Below, one piece after another: positions 44,818 through 53,890 of a DNA stretch of 64,000 nucleotides. Positions within the stretch are counted from its first letter, which is position 1, and each line of letters opens with the position of its first letter. The translations under genes were made by a program, and so were the position numbers. The notes under the pieces are model-generated. The model saw only the letters and a list, made by a program, of their open reading frames with translations. It made no database searches and was not told the origin of the DNA. This DNA comes from Chitinophaga agrisoli (GTDB lineage Bacteria; Bacteroidota; Bacteroidia; Chitinophagales; Chitinophagaceae), in contig NZ_VUOC01000004.1 in NCBI RefSeq assembly GCF_008386695.1, forward strand, positions 870,327 through 934,326, written 5' to 3'.

Positions 44818-45411
44818 TCAGGCCGGCAGCCCCGCTTTTAACAACCGGATATTTTCCTCCTTCTGCTGACCTAACAAAGCGCGGCAATAAGCCGTATAAA
44901 AATTATGTCCCTCTATAAAACGGAGGGTGAACTGCCTTTTCCTGTTAAAGGTTGTTTGCAGCCGCAGCTCCAGCTCTTGCCATACCAGCGCATCCATTTT
45001 ACGGAACTCCGGTGTGCCCAGGTGGTAGGTATCTGCATCACAGAGGATCATCTCTACCAGGGTGACCGGTTTTACGGGCATCCTGGTAGCCATGATGGCC
45101 TGTCCAATAACCTCTATGGCGCCTTCATCCACCCCTTTATCCCTGCAATAGGCTTGCATGATCTTTACGCCACGTTCTTCATGCGTGGCCATTTCGCCCC
45201 ATAAATGCCCCGTATCATGGAACCAGGCGGCAGTCAGCAGTACAAACAACAACTCTTCCTCCACCATACAATGACCAGCTATTTCCTTTGCATGTTTTAC
45301 CACCTGCTGCGTATGTGCAAGATTATGATACAGCAGCAGCGGATTGGCAAAAGTGGTAAATAACCCTTTCACGTAAGCACTCATATCTTTAAGCAATTCC
45401 TCTCTTTCCAT
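44818..45411 (-). CDS. HD-domain phosphohydrolase-like protein
   Basis: A 197-residue protein with the HD-domain metal ligands in order: YHNLAHTQQVVKHA (first His), FVLLTAAWFHDTGHLWG (His-Asp), and a further HEERG segment. The core covers about residues 20-120, and the rest is helical. Substrates of such proteins are often nucleotides or phosphate esters; here unknown. It converges with the beta-lactamase gene (8 bp) and is divergent from imuA with a 266-bp spacer. Confidence 0.85.
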   Translation of the reverse strand: MEREELLKDMSAYVKGLFTTFANPLLLYHNLAHTQQVVKHAKEIAGHCMVEEELLFVLLTAAWFHDTGHLWGEMATHEERGVKIMQAYCRDKGVDEGAIEVIGQAIMATRMPVKPVTLVEMILCDADTYHLGTPEFRKMDALVWQELELRLQTTFNRKRQFTLRFIEGHNFYTAYCRALLGQQKEENIRLLKAGLPA

Positions 45412-45605
45412 AAGCTGACAGATGGTACCGCTATGGCGCCATTTACAAACATCCTATAAGATTCTGAAGTAATTCTAAAGTTGCGCCACCGTTAATGGAT
45501 AAATATGTTAACAGCCTGAAAAAACTGTGCCTGATAATTTCGCTTATTTCGCGATGATAATCATCTACTTATACTACCTATGGTGATAATGCTATTGTTA
45601 AACGG

Positions 45606-45642
45606 TTGTTCAGCTAATAATTTTAGCATATAATTGCTAAAA
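45606..45642 (+). promoter_or_regulatory. Candidate SOS-type operator overlapping the imuA promoter
   Basis: A palindrome TTTTAGCA-TATAAT-TGCTAAAA spans 45621-45642 with perfect 8-bp arms. Its centre contains TATAATTG (45629-45636), a near-consensus -7 box (TAnnTTTG) placed 20 bases after a TTG (45606-45608). A repressor bound here would block RNA polymerase. The imuA start is 36 bases downstream. Whether this is the LexA site of this organism is not shown by the sequence. Confidence 0.55.
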
Positions 45643-45677
45643 ATATTGGTTAATAACGATAGGAAACAATCCCACCC

Positions 45678-46409
45678 ATGCCCGCTACGAAAAGAGAGAT
45701 GATTGCTCAATTGCAAAAGGAACTGTTGCTGTTGCAGGGGTTCAAACCGCCTGCCGCCAACGCGGTCCAGATTGGCCTGGGGCCGGTGGAAACCGCTTTT
45801 CCTAATGCCGTCTTTCCTACAGGGGCCATTCATGAATTTATAAGTGATGCAGCAGAAGGCGTGGCCGCTACCGGCGGTTTTGTTGCCGGCCTGCTGGCGC
45901 CATTGATGCAACAGGGCAATGTTTGCCTCTGGATCAGCGCCTCCCGTACGCTTTTTCCCCCGGCTTTAAAAGCTTTTGGCGTAAGCCCTGATCAGGTACT
46001 TTTTATAGACCTGGCCCGGGAAAAGGATGTATTATGGGTGATGGAAGAAGCCCTGAAATGCGAGGGGCTGGCAGCGGTAGTGGGCGAAATAAAGGAGATA
46101 GACCTCACCGCATCCCGGCGGCTGCAGCTGGCTGCGGAACAAAGCAGGGTAACGGGTCTTATACTGCGGTATCAACCGCGCCGCCTCAGCACTATTGCGT
46201 GTGTGGCCCGCTGGAAAATTACGCCGCTGGCCAGCGAGCCAGGCAACGGTATGCCCGGCGTGGGTTTTCCCCGCTGGCAGGTAGCCTTACTAAAGGTACG
46301 TAATGGCCAACCCGGCGTATGGCAGCTGGAATGGTCTGCCGGCCGTTTCCTTTCCGTTACGCCGCACAGGATAGCGCCGCCGGTGGCGGAGATCCGCAAA
46401 ATAGGATAA
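45678..46409 (+). CDS. imuA: ImuA, accessory protein of the translesion-synthesis mutasome
   Basis: A 243-residue RecA-fold-like protein. It has FPTGAIHEFISDAAEGVAATGGFVAGLLAPL at the position of a degenerate nucleotide-binding loop, then CLWISASRTLFPPALKAFGV and VLFIDLAREKDVLWVMEEAL. This pattern, followed directly by imuB, identifies ImuA. It helps load the ImuB-DnaE2 complex in other bacteria. It starts with an ATG at 45678 and ends 2 bp before imuB, so they form an operon preceded by a palindromic promoter region. Confidence 0.88.
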   Translation: MPATKREMIAQLQKELLLLQGFKPPAANAVQIGLGPVETAFPNAVFPTGAIHEFISDAAEGVAATGGFVAGLLAPLMQQGNVCLWISASRTLFPPALKAFGVSPDQVLFIDLAREKDVLWVMEEALKCEGLAAVVGEIKEIDLTASRRLQLAAEQSRVTGLILRYQPRRLSTIACVARWKITPLASEPGNGMPGVGFPRWQVALLKVRNGQPGVWQLEWSAGRFLSVTPHRIAPPVAEIRKIG

Positions 46410-46411
46410 AT

Positions 46412-47917
46412 ATGCCCGCACGTTTTGTATCCATATGGTTCCGTCATTTACTCACGGATTGGCTCACCATCCGCCGGCCTGACCTGCAAGGCCAGGCTTT
46501 TGTGCTGGCAGCACCCGATCATGGGCGGCTGGTGATCACGGCGGCCAGCAAGGCCGTACTGTCACAGGGCATAAGCGAAGGCATGGTAGTAGCAGACGCC
46601 AGGGCCCTTATTCCCCAGCTACAGGTATTTAATGACCGCCCGGGATTGGCGGAGCAGCTGTTGCAAGCGCTCTGTAAATGGTGCATAAGGTATACGCCCA
46701 TAGCCGCCGTAGATAAACCGGATGGCCTGGTGCTGGATGCAAGCGGCTGCGCGCATCTCTGGGGCGGGGAAAAACCTTACCTGGAAGCGATCGTGGCCCA
46801 GCTGAATGCTTTTGGTTATGATGTGCGGGTTGCTATGGCGGATACTGTTGGCGCAGCCTGGGCAGTGGCGCGGTTTGGCAATGGAGGGCAGGGTATTATC
46901 CCCTCCGGCCAGCAAACCGACGCCCTGCTCCCCCTCCCGCCCGCTGCCCTGCGCCTGGAGCCGGATACACTGGAGCGCCTGCAAAAGCTGGGCCTTTACC
47001 AGGTAAGCAGTTTTATCACCATGCCCCGCTCTGTACTACGCCGCCGTTTTGGAGCGGCATTGCTGCTACGGGTAGACCAGGCCAGCGGTTGGGAAGAAGA
47101 AGTGATACAGCCCCTGCTGCCTCCCCTGCCCTTCCAGGAACGCCTGCCCTGCCTGGAGCCTATCCTTACCCGCACAGGTATAGAGATTGCGCTTAAACGC
47201 CTGCTGGATACCCTCTGCGATCAGCTGCAACAAAAAGGCAAAGGATTGCGCAGCGCCGTATTTAAAGGCTACCGGGTAGATGGTAAGCTGGAACAGGTAG
47301 AGATAGGCACCCACCGCGCTACCCATAACGTACAGCACCTGTTCAAACTCTTTGAAGATAAGATCCCCACCATCAGACCTGCGCTGGGCATAGAGCTGTT
47401 CATACTGGAAGCGCCCAAGGTAGAAGACCTGGCGCCCCTGCAGGAATCGCTCTGGAGCGGCGGCTGCAGCCTGGAAAGTATAGGGCTGGCGGCGCTGGTA
47501 GACCGTATTACCAGTAAGCTGGGCGAACAGGTTATTCACCGTTACCTGCCGGAACAGTGTTACTGGCCGGAACGCTCTTTTAAACAAACAGACTCCCTGC
47601 TGGAGAAAGCCACCACAGAATGGCGCAACGATATTCCCCGCCCGGTACGGCTGTTACCTGAACCGGAGCCGGTAACCGTGAGCGCGCCCATACCAGATTA
47701 CCCGCCTATGTTGTTCACCTACAAAGGACAGATACATTATATCAAACGGGCAGATGGCCCGGAGCGTATTGCGCGGGAATGGTGGGTAGAAGCAGGGCCG
47801 CACCGCGACTACTATACGGTAGAAGATCAGGAAGGCCGCCGGTACTGGCTTTTCAGATCAGGGCATTATGATGCGGATAACCCGCCCTGCTGGTTTATCC
47901 ATGGTTTTTTTGCGTGA
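46412..47917 (+). CDS. imuB: ImuB, Y-family DNA polymerase-like mutasome scaffold
   Basis: A 501-residue Y-family-fold protein starting at the ATG at 46412 (MPARFVSIWFRHLLTDWLTIRR); an in-frame ATG at 46319 would overlap imuA by 91 bp. The palm region has VVADARALIPQLQVF and DGLVLDASGCAHLWGG, where the catalytic acids of active polymerases are altered, in line with ImuB being a non-polymerising scaffold. The fingers and little-finger regions follow (LPLPPAALRLEPDTLERLQKLGLY, with RRRFGAALLLRVDQASGW). The tail ends in YYTVEDQEGRRYWLFRSGHYDADNPPCWFIHGFFA, the segment usually found at the C-terminus of ImuB. It couples to DnaE2 and the sliding clamp. Confidence 0.92.
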   Translation: MPARFVSIWFRHLLTDWLTIRRPDLQGQAFVLAAPDHGRLVITAASKAVLSQGISEGMVVADARALIPQLQVFNDRPGLAEQLLQALCKWCIRYTPIAAVDKPDGLVLDASGCAHLWGGEKPYLEAIVAQLNAFGYDVRVAMADTVGAAWAVARFGNGGQGIIPSGQQTDALLPLPPAALRLEPDTLERLQKLGLYQVSSFITMPRSVLRRRFGAALLLRVDQASGWEEEVIQPLLPPLPFQERLPCLEPILTRTGIEIALKRLLDTLCDQLQQKGKGLRSAVFKGYRVDGKLEQVEIGTHRATHNVQHLFKLFEDKIPTIRPALGIELFILEAPKVEDLAPLQESLWSGGCSLESIGLAALVDRITSKLGEQVIHRYLPEQCYWPERSFKQTDSLLEKATTEWRNDIPRPVRLLPEPEPVTVSAPIPDYPPMLFTYKGQIHYIKRADGPERIAREWWVEAGPHRDYYTVEDQEGRRYWLFRSGHYDADNPPCWFIHGFFA

Positions 47918-47931
47918 AAGAAATAAGGACA

Positions 47932-50900
47932 ATGCACTACACAGAATTACAGGTCACTACTAATTTCAGCTTCCTGCGGGGCGCCTCTCACCCGGAGGAG
48001 CTGGTGGCGCAGGCGCAGCTGCTGGGCTATGAACGGATCGCTATTACAGACCGCAATACGTTAGCCGGCATTGTACGTGCCCATGCCGCAGCCAGAACAA
48101 ACGGCGTGCGTATTATCCCCGCCTGCCGCCTGGACCTGCTGGATGGCCCCTCCCTGCTGGCCTACCCTACGGATAAAGCCGCCTATAGCCGCTTATCTGC
48201 CCTGTTAACCGTGGGCAATCTGCGGGCGGAGAAAGGGCAATGCCATCTGTATAAAGCAGATGTATACGCGCATGCGCAAGGGATCAAATTTGTGGTGGTA
48301 CCGCCACCGGCGCTTACCGCCAGCTTTGGTTTTGAGCCGGCTTTTACGCAGGCATTACAGGAATACCGCAAGGCCTTTGGCGAACAGCTTTACCTGGCCG
48401 CCACCCGTACCTACCAGGGACATGACACTAAAAAGCTGTATGTACTGGCGCAACTCTCTGCCAGTTTTAACATTCCCCTCACCGCCACCAACGATGTATA
48501 TTATCATGATCCCCAGCGGCGCGAGCTACAGGATGTGCTTACCTGCGTACGCGAGAAATGCACCATCCATAACGCCGGTTTCCGGCTGCATGCCAATGCG
48601 GAAAGACACCTGAAACCCATAGAGGAGATGCTGCGTTTATTCCGCCTGTACCCGGATGCCATCGCACGTACGCAGGAGATCGCCCATGCCTGCCAGTTCA
48701 CCCTGGATAGCCTGGAATATGTATACCCGCAGGAGATCACCAGCGAAGGCCGCAGCCCGCAGGAGGAACTGGAGTTCCTCACGGAGCAGGGAGTTGCCGA
48801 ACTGTTTCCCAATGGTATTTCGCAAAAAACACAGAATACCATCCGGAAGGAGCTGGATTTTATTAAAGAGAAGAACTACGCTTCGTACTTTCTCACCGTA
48901 CATGATATTGTACGCTTTGCCCGCTCGCAGGATATTCTGTGCCAGGGCCGTGGCTCTGCCGCTAATTCTACCGTTTGTTACTGCCTGGGCATTACCTCCG
49001 TAAACCCGGAAGAGTTTGACCTGTTGTTTGAACGCTTTCTCTCCGCCGCGCGCGATGAGCCGCCGGATATTGATGTAGACTTTGAGCACGAGCGACGGGA
49101 GGAAGTGATCCAATACATCTATAAAAAGTACGGCCGTGACCGTGCGGCCATTGTGGCTACCGTTACACAACAGCATCAGAAAGGCGCTATCCGCGATGTG
49201 GGCAAGGTGATGGGATTATCTGTAGATACTATTAACCGCCTCTCCGCCTCCATCTGGGAGTTTACGGAAGAATGGTTTGACGAGCCGCGCATCCTTGAGC
49301 AGGGGTTAAATCCCAATGATCCCTTGCTACGGAAAGTATTACAGCTCACCTGGCAGATGATGGGCTTTCCACGCCAGCTGGGACAGCATACAGGCGGTTT
49401 TGTGATCACGCAGGGTAAACTGTCTGACCTATGTCCCATAATGAACGCCCGTATGGAAGACCGGACCTGTATTGAATGGAATAAGGATGATATTGACGCC
49501 CTGGGGTTCCTGAAGATAGACGTACTGGCGCTGGGTATGCTGACCTGTATCCGTAAGGCTTTTGACCTGGCAAAAGCGCATCATAACAAGCATTTTACGC
49601 TGGCTAATATCCCGCAGAAGGATGAAAAAGTATATGACATGATCAGTCATGCGGACACCATAGGCGTGTTCCAGATAGAAAGCCGCGCGCAACAGGCTAT
49701 GTTGCCACGGTTAAGGCCAAGGAAGTTTTATGACCTGGTGATAGAAGTGGCCATTGTAAGACCCGGCCCTATACAGGGGGATATGGTGCATCCTTATTTG
49801 CGCCGGCGTAATAACGAGGAAGAGGTAACCTATCCTTCCAAAGCACTGGAAGAGATCCTGCATCGCACGTTAGGCGTACCCCTATTCCAGGAGCAGGCCA
49901 TGAAGATCGCTATTGTAGCCGCCAACTTTACCCCTACGGAGGCAGATGAGCTGCGGCGCAGCATGGCTACCTTCAAAGCAGTAGGTAAGGTAAGCGGCTT
50001 TGAACGGAAACTGATTGACGGGATGACCGCTAATGGCTATACCCTGGAATTTGCCCAACGCATCTTTAAACAGATAGAAGGCTTTGGCAGCTATGGTTTC
50101 CCGGAAAGCCACGCCGTTAGCTTTGCTTTATTGGTATATGTATCTTCCTACCTGAAATGTCATTACCCGGATGTATTTGCCTGCGCACTGCTCAACAGTA
50201 TGCCCATGGGCTTTTATCAACCGGCGCAGATCGTAAGCGACGCCAGGAAACATGATGTAATAGTAAGACCGGTGGATGTGAACCACTCTTACTGGGATAA
50301 TACCCTGGAAGAAAAAGAAGGCCCCTATTGCGCATTACGCCTGGGTTTCCGCCAGGTAAAAGGTATAAAGGAAGATGACGTGCAGGCGCTGGTAACCGGC
50401 CGTACAAAGCCTTATAACACCATTACCGCCCTGCGGGATGCGGGTGTGCCACACAGCACCCTGGAAAAGCTGGCGGATGCAGACGCTTTCCGCTCACTGG
50501 GACTTGACAGAAGGCGGGCCTTATGGGAAGTAACCGCACTGCATGACCGCCCCATAGCGCTGTTTACCGGCACGCCATCAGAAAGCGCCCTGGAAACATC
50601 CGTAACATTACCGGAAATGTCTGCCGCAGAACATGTGGTACAGGATTATGCCACCACCTCCTTATCCCTGAAATCCCATCCGGTTAGTTTTGTACGGGAA
50701 AAATTGCAGCTGCTGCATATTGTATCTGCCAGTGATCTGGGTAATTTAAGTGATGGTATGCCCGTAAAGGTTGCCGGCCTGGTGCTAGTGCGCCAACGGC
50801 CGGGAACCGCCAGCGGCGTTTGTTTCATCACCATTGAAGATGAAACGGGCTGCGCCAACCTGGTGGTGTTTCAAAACCTGTTTGATAAATACCGGAAAGA

Positions 50901-51144
50901 GATCCTGCAATCCCGGTTATTAATGGTAGAAGGCACGCTGCAGCGCGAAGGCGAGGTGATACATGTTGTAGTGAAACACTGTCATAACCTAACCGGCATG
51001 TTGCGCCAGCTAACGGCCAGGAAACAGGAAGACCCTGCCGTGCTTACCCTTTCCCGTGCGGATGAAAGAAAGCCCTTTCCTCCCTCGCATAAACAACCGG
51101 CCGTACAGCAGGATGTATTTCACAAAGGACGGAACTTTAAATAA
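47932..51144 (+). CDS. dnaE2: Error-prone DNA polymerase III alpha subunit (DnaE2/ImuC)
   Basis: A 1070-residue polymerase. I start it at the ATG at 47932, preceded by an AAGGA ribosome site; a GTG at 47914, which would overlap the imuB stop by 4 bp, adds six residues. PHP domain motifs are at the start (TNFSFLRGASHPEEL, RIAITDRNTLAGIVRAH). The C-family palm has GRGSAANSTVCYCLGIT and DEPPDIDVDFEHERREE with the catalytic Asp pair, followed by TVTQQHQKGAIRDVGK and LGQHTGGFVI. A C-terminal OB-fold is visible (VKVAGLVLVRQRPG). It does mutagenic bypass with ImuA and ImuB after DNA damage. Confidence 0.95.
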   Translation: MHYTELQVTTNFSFLRGASHPEELVAQAQLLGYERIAITDRNTLAGIVRAHAAARTNGVRIIPACRLDLLDGPSLLAYPTDKAAYSRLSALLTVGNLRAEKGQCHLYKADVYAHAQGIKFVVVPPPALTASFGFEPAFTQALQEYRKAFGEQLYLAATRTYQGHDTKKLYVLAQLSASFNIPLTATNDVYYHDPQRRELQDVLTCVREKCTIHNAGFRLHANAERHLKPIEEMLRLFRLYPDAIARTQEIAHACQFTLDSLEYVYPQEITSEGRSPQEELEFLTEQGVAELFPNGISQKTQNTIRKELDFIKEKNYASYFLTVHDIVRFARSQDILCQGRGSAANSTVCYCLGITSVNPEEFDLLFERFLSAARDEPPDIDVDFEHERREEVIQYIYKKYGRDRAAIVATVTQQHQKGAIRDVGKVMGLSVDTINRLSASIWEFTEEWFDEPRILEQGLNPNDPLLRKVLQLTWQMMGFPRQLGQHTGGFVITQGKLSDLCPIMNARMEDRTCIEWNKDDIDALGFLKIDVLALGMLTCIRKAFDLAKAHHNKHFTLANIPQKDEKVYDMISHADTIGVFQIESRAQQAMLPRLRPRKFYDLVIEVAIVRPGPIQGDMVHPYLRRRNNEEEVTYPSKALEEILHRTLGVPLFQEQAMKIAIVAANFTPTEADELRRSMATFKAVGKVSGFERKLIDGMTANGYTLEFAQRIFKQIEGFGSYGFPESHAVSFALLVYVSSYLKCHYPDVFACALLNSMPMGFYQPAQIVSDARKHDVIVRPVDVNHSYWDNTLEEKEGPYCALRLGFRQVKGIKEDDVQALVTGRTKPYNTITALRDAGVPHSTLEKLADADAFRSLGLDRRRALWEVTALHDRPIALFTGTPSESALETSVTLPEMSAAEHVVQDYATTSLSLKSHPVSFVREKLQLLHIVSASDLGNLSDGMPVKVAGLVLVRQRPGTASGVCFITIEDETGCANLVVFQNLFDKYRKEILQSRLLMVEGTLQREGEVIHVVVKHCHNLTGMLRQLTARKQEDPAVLTLSRADERKPFPPSHKQPAVQQDVFHKGRNFK

Positions 51145-51220
51145 GGCGCACCTATCTATTCCATTGATCAGCAAGCACTTCAGGCACGTTAATTGCGGCC
51201 CATAGGGCCATAACGAATGG

Positions 51221-51955
51221 ATGATGAAGTGTATACCTGTTATATTACTACTGCTGTTATGCCGCCTCAGCGCCTTTGCACAGTTCAGCGACTCTACGCA
51301 TTACTATGTAAAGTATGCTTCTACCGGCTCCATAAACCGCACCAATGACGGTAACTCTTACCTGCTGAACAATGCGCTGGCATTTAAGATCAGCAAGAAA
51401 AAAGTGGTGCTGAACGCTGATGGGGGCTATGTGTACGGCCAGCAGGACAAACAACTGACCAATAACGATGTAACCGCCTCCCTTAATTTTAACCTGTACC
51501 GGGATGACCGCCGTTTCTTTTACTGGGGGCTCACCAGTTATGATAAAAGCTATTCCCTGAAGATCAATAACCGTTTCCAGGGCGGCGGCGGCATTGCATA
51601 TGATATCATCAGCAAACCTAATGCAACTGTAAACCTGAGTGACGGGATCCTGTTTGAGACCAGCGACCTGTACCTGCATGATACCATCCCGGATATTTAC
51701 CATACATTCCGTAACTCTTTCCGGGTCTATTACAAATGGACCATTAAAGGGATCATTGTGCTGGAGGGCGCCCAGTTCCTGCAGCAATCCCTGTCACATG
51801 GCAATGATCTCATCATTAAGAGCAATAATTCCCTTTCCATTAAGCTAAGCTCGTGGCTGGCTATTACCGCAGCGCTGAGCTATAATAAACTAAACCGTAC
51901 AGACAGGGAAAATTTACTGATCAATTACGGATTAACGATAGAGAAGTACTTCTGA
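51221..51955 (+). CDS. DUF481-type outer-membrane beta-barrel protein
   Basis: A 244-residue protein with a signal peptide (IPVILLLLLCRLSAFA/Q) and alternating hydrophobic-polar strands across the rest. The pattern SDSTHYYVKYASTGSINRTNDGNSYLLNNALAFKISKKK and the terminal INYGLTIEKYF with a final Phe indicate a small barrel. It resembles DUF481 proteins of unknown function. Start codons at 51221 and 51224 are both possible (ATGATG). It lies 76 bp after dnaE2, without clear functional link. Confidence 0.82.
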   Translation: MMKCIPVILLLLLCRLSAFAQFSDSTHYYVKYASTGSINRTNDGNSYLLNNALAFKISKKKVVLNADGGYVYGQQDKQLTNNDVTASLNFNLYRDDRRFFYWGLTSYDKSYSLKINNRFQGGGGIAYDIISKPNATVNLSDGILFETSDLYLHDTIPDIYHTFRNSFRVYYKWTIKGIIVLEGAQFLQQSLSHGNDLIIKSNNSLSIKLSSWLAITAALSYNKLNRTDRENLLINYGLTIEKYF

Positions 51956-51971
51956 TAAAAAAGACCGGCGT

Positions 51972-51997
51972 AAAAAATAAGGTATCTTATTTTTTTT
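51972..51997 (+). terminator. AU-rich terminator-like hairpin after the DUF481 gene
   Basis: A perfect 10-bp stem AAAAAATAAG (51972-51981) and CTTATTTTTT (51986-51995) with the loop GTAT, continuing in a T-run. It starts 16 bases after the DUF481 stop. The stem has only one G-C pair, so it is weak on its own. Confidence 0.5.
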
Positions 51998-52047
51998 AAG
52001 GAAGCTGTTATCGTATTTTGTATCAGGAACGAAAAGAACAGGAGCAT

Positions 52048-52935
52048 ATGACAATGGCAGATAAAAATATATTTACAGCGCACAGGCAGCTAGAGATCAC
52101 CGGTAAAGACAATAATTTCCCCTTCCCGGTATTAATTCAGTATCCAACGCATGTACCGTCAATAACTACCAGCATTGGCCCCTACCAGATGGATGTAAGT
52201 GTGGACGCGGATATTATAACCGGCCAGCGGTTTCCGTTGGTGATCCTGTCACATGGTAATAATGGCTCCCCTTTTTTTTACAGGACCATCAGCACCTGGC
52301 TGGCACAAAAAGGCTTTATTGTTGCGCTGCCAGCGCACTATGGCAATAATAGCAATGCCCCCAGTGCGCCAGGCACGGTTGAGAATTTAACATTACGGCC
52401 CAGACATATGAGCCTGGTCATAGACCATATACTGGCGGATCCTTCTTTTGCGGATAGCATAGATACCAGCAAAATAGCCGTAATCGGGCACTCTATAGGC
52501 GCCTATACCGCGCTGGCCCTGGCTGGCGGCCAGGCCAAAACAGAAGATGGAGCGCCGGTAGCAATATTCCCTGACAGCAGGATAAAAGCAATGGTATTGC
52601 TGGCGCCTGCCACCGTTTGGTTAAATGATTCCGGTAAAAATGTTAACATTCCCATACTGCTATTAACCGCAGAACACGATGACAGGGCGCCGGCCTGGCA
52701 TGCAGAGATCGTTTTTAAAATAGTGACCGATCCGGCATTGATCGATTTCCGGGAGATAAAGAACGCGGGGCACTATTCTTTTCTCAGCCCTTTTCCGGAG
52801 ACAATGAAAAAAACCGATTTTCCTTTGTCCACCGATCCTGACGGTTTTGACAGAGCGGCATTCCACCAGGAGCTGCCGGTTATGATACTCGATTTTCTGA
52901 AAGAAAAACTGGATGTTTCTACTATAAACGAGTAA
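52048..52935 (+). CDS. Alpha/beta hydrolase (platelet-activating-factor acetylhydrolase/dienelactone hydrolase-like)
   Basis: A 295-residue hydrolase with no signal peptide. The nucleophile elbow is IGHSIGAYTALALAGG (GHSxG), preceded by FPLVILSHGNNGSPFFYRTISTWLAQKGFIVALPAHYGNN, where SHGNNG forms the oxyanion region. The acid and His are expected near LLTAEHDDRAPAW and IKNAGHYSFLSPF. I use the ATG at 52048, which follows a good ribosome site AGGAG at about 52041; a TTG 30 bases upstream also opens the frame. It is 3 bp upstream of the HEAT-repeat gene, so they are co-expressed. Confidence 0.88.
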   Translation: MTMADKNIFTAHRQLEITGKDNNFPFPVLIQYPTHVPSITTSIGPYQMDVSVDADIITGQRFPLVILSHGNNGSPFFYRTISTWLAQKGFIVALPAHYGNNSNAPSAPGTVENLTLRPRHMSLVIDHILADPSFADSIDTSKIAVIGHSIGAYTALALAGGQAKTEDGAPVAIFPDSRIKAMVLLAPATVWLNDSGKNVNIPILLLTAEHDDRAPAWHAEIVFKIVTDPALIDFREIKNAGHYSFLSPFPETMKKTDFPLSTDPDGFDRAAFHQELPVMILDFLKEKLDVSTINE

Positions 52936-52938
52936 AGT

Positions 52939-53886
52939 ATGGAAACCTATTTAACAGATCTTATCCAACGGATGCTGGATAAAAGCGACCAGGATACGGT
53001 CCGGATCAGTTCCGATACTATTTCATGGAAAGCATTGCGGGAAGCGGAGAAAATAGCCAACGATCGCTATATTCCCCAGCTTATTGATTTTATCGACAAC
53101 GAAAAAGATAAGGAAAAGCGGGGCCGTGCCTATTTTTTGCTGGGACATATCACCCGGAACACCCAAAACGCTACGGCCACCGGATACCTGATCAGCAGGA
53201 TCGATAAGGAAAAAGACAAGTATGTTCTCTCCACACTGTTAGACAGGATCCAATACCTGGATAAACCGCTCAATACAGACATAACGCCCATCATACATGC
53301 TACCCGCTCCAATCAATGGCAGATCAGGGATAGCGCAATAAGCGCATTAAAAGGTTCCAAAGATCCATTAGCGGAAGATACGCTGATCGATATCATCAAA
53401 GATCCAGGCAGCAAAAACGGCTTATGGTATGTTAATTCAACGTTAGCCAATATTGGTACGCGCAAAAGTATCCCCTATTTGCTGGCACTGCTGGACCACA
53501 AGCAGCAAGATGTTTCAGGGACCGCGTTAAACGCCATCCTGGCCATTTCTGACGCATCTGACCTGCCGGTCTTTATAACACAACTCGAAAAAGGTAAAAA
53601 TAAATTCACCGCGCTTTTAGGCGTCATCAGGTATGGAAATGCTACAGTGATCCCAAATGTTGTGAAGCGGATAAAAGAGCTGGTCAGTAAAAAAAGGCCT
53701 GTTTATACCGTTGGCGCTAATGGTAATACAGAGATCGTTTATGCGATGGAGTTTTTATCTGGTTTCGCGGCAACAACTGCCGAGCCCAAACAAATGTTCG
53801 ATCTATTAACTACAAAGAAGCAGGATCTGTTATGGGACAGTGAAAAAGACTGGCTTGCTCAAAACCGGGACAAATTTGATAAATAA
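52939..53886 (+). CDS. HEAT-repeat protein of unknown function
   Basis: A 315-residue protein made of helical repeats of HEAT/armadillo type: each repeat has a pattern such as DRYIPQLIDFIDNEKDKEKRGRAYFLLG, SNQWQIRDSAISALKGSKDPLAEDTLIDII, and RKSIPYLLALLDHKQQDVSGTALNAILAI. Such proteins are protein-protein or protein-ligand scaffolds. No signal peptide is visible, so it is cytosolic. The A+T content seems higher than neighbours by eye. It ends 4 bp from the stop of the convergent flavoprotein gene. Confidence 0.8.
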   Translation: METYLTDLIQRMLDKSDQDTVRISSDTISWKALREAEKIANDRYIPQLIDFIDNEKDKEKRGRAYFLLGHITRNTQNATATGYLISRIDKEKDKYVLSTLLDRIQYLDKPLNTDITPIIHATRSNQWQIRDSAISALKGSKDPLAEDTLIDIIKDPGSKNGLWYVNSTLANIGTRKSIPYLLALLDHKQQDVSGTALNAILAISDASDLPVFITQLEKGKNKFTALLGVIRYGNATVIPNVVKRIKELVSKKRPVYTVGANGNTEIVYAMEFLSGFAATTAEPKQMFDLLTTKKQDLLWDSEKDWLAQNRDKFDK

Positions 53887-53890
53887 AGTA

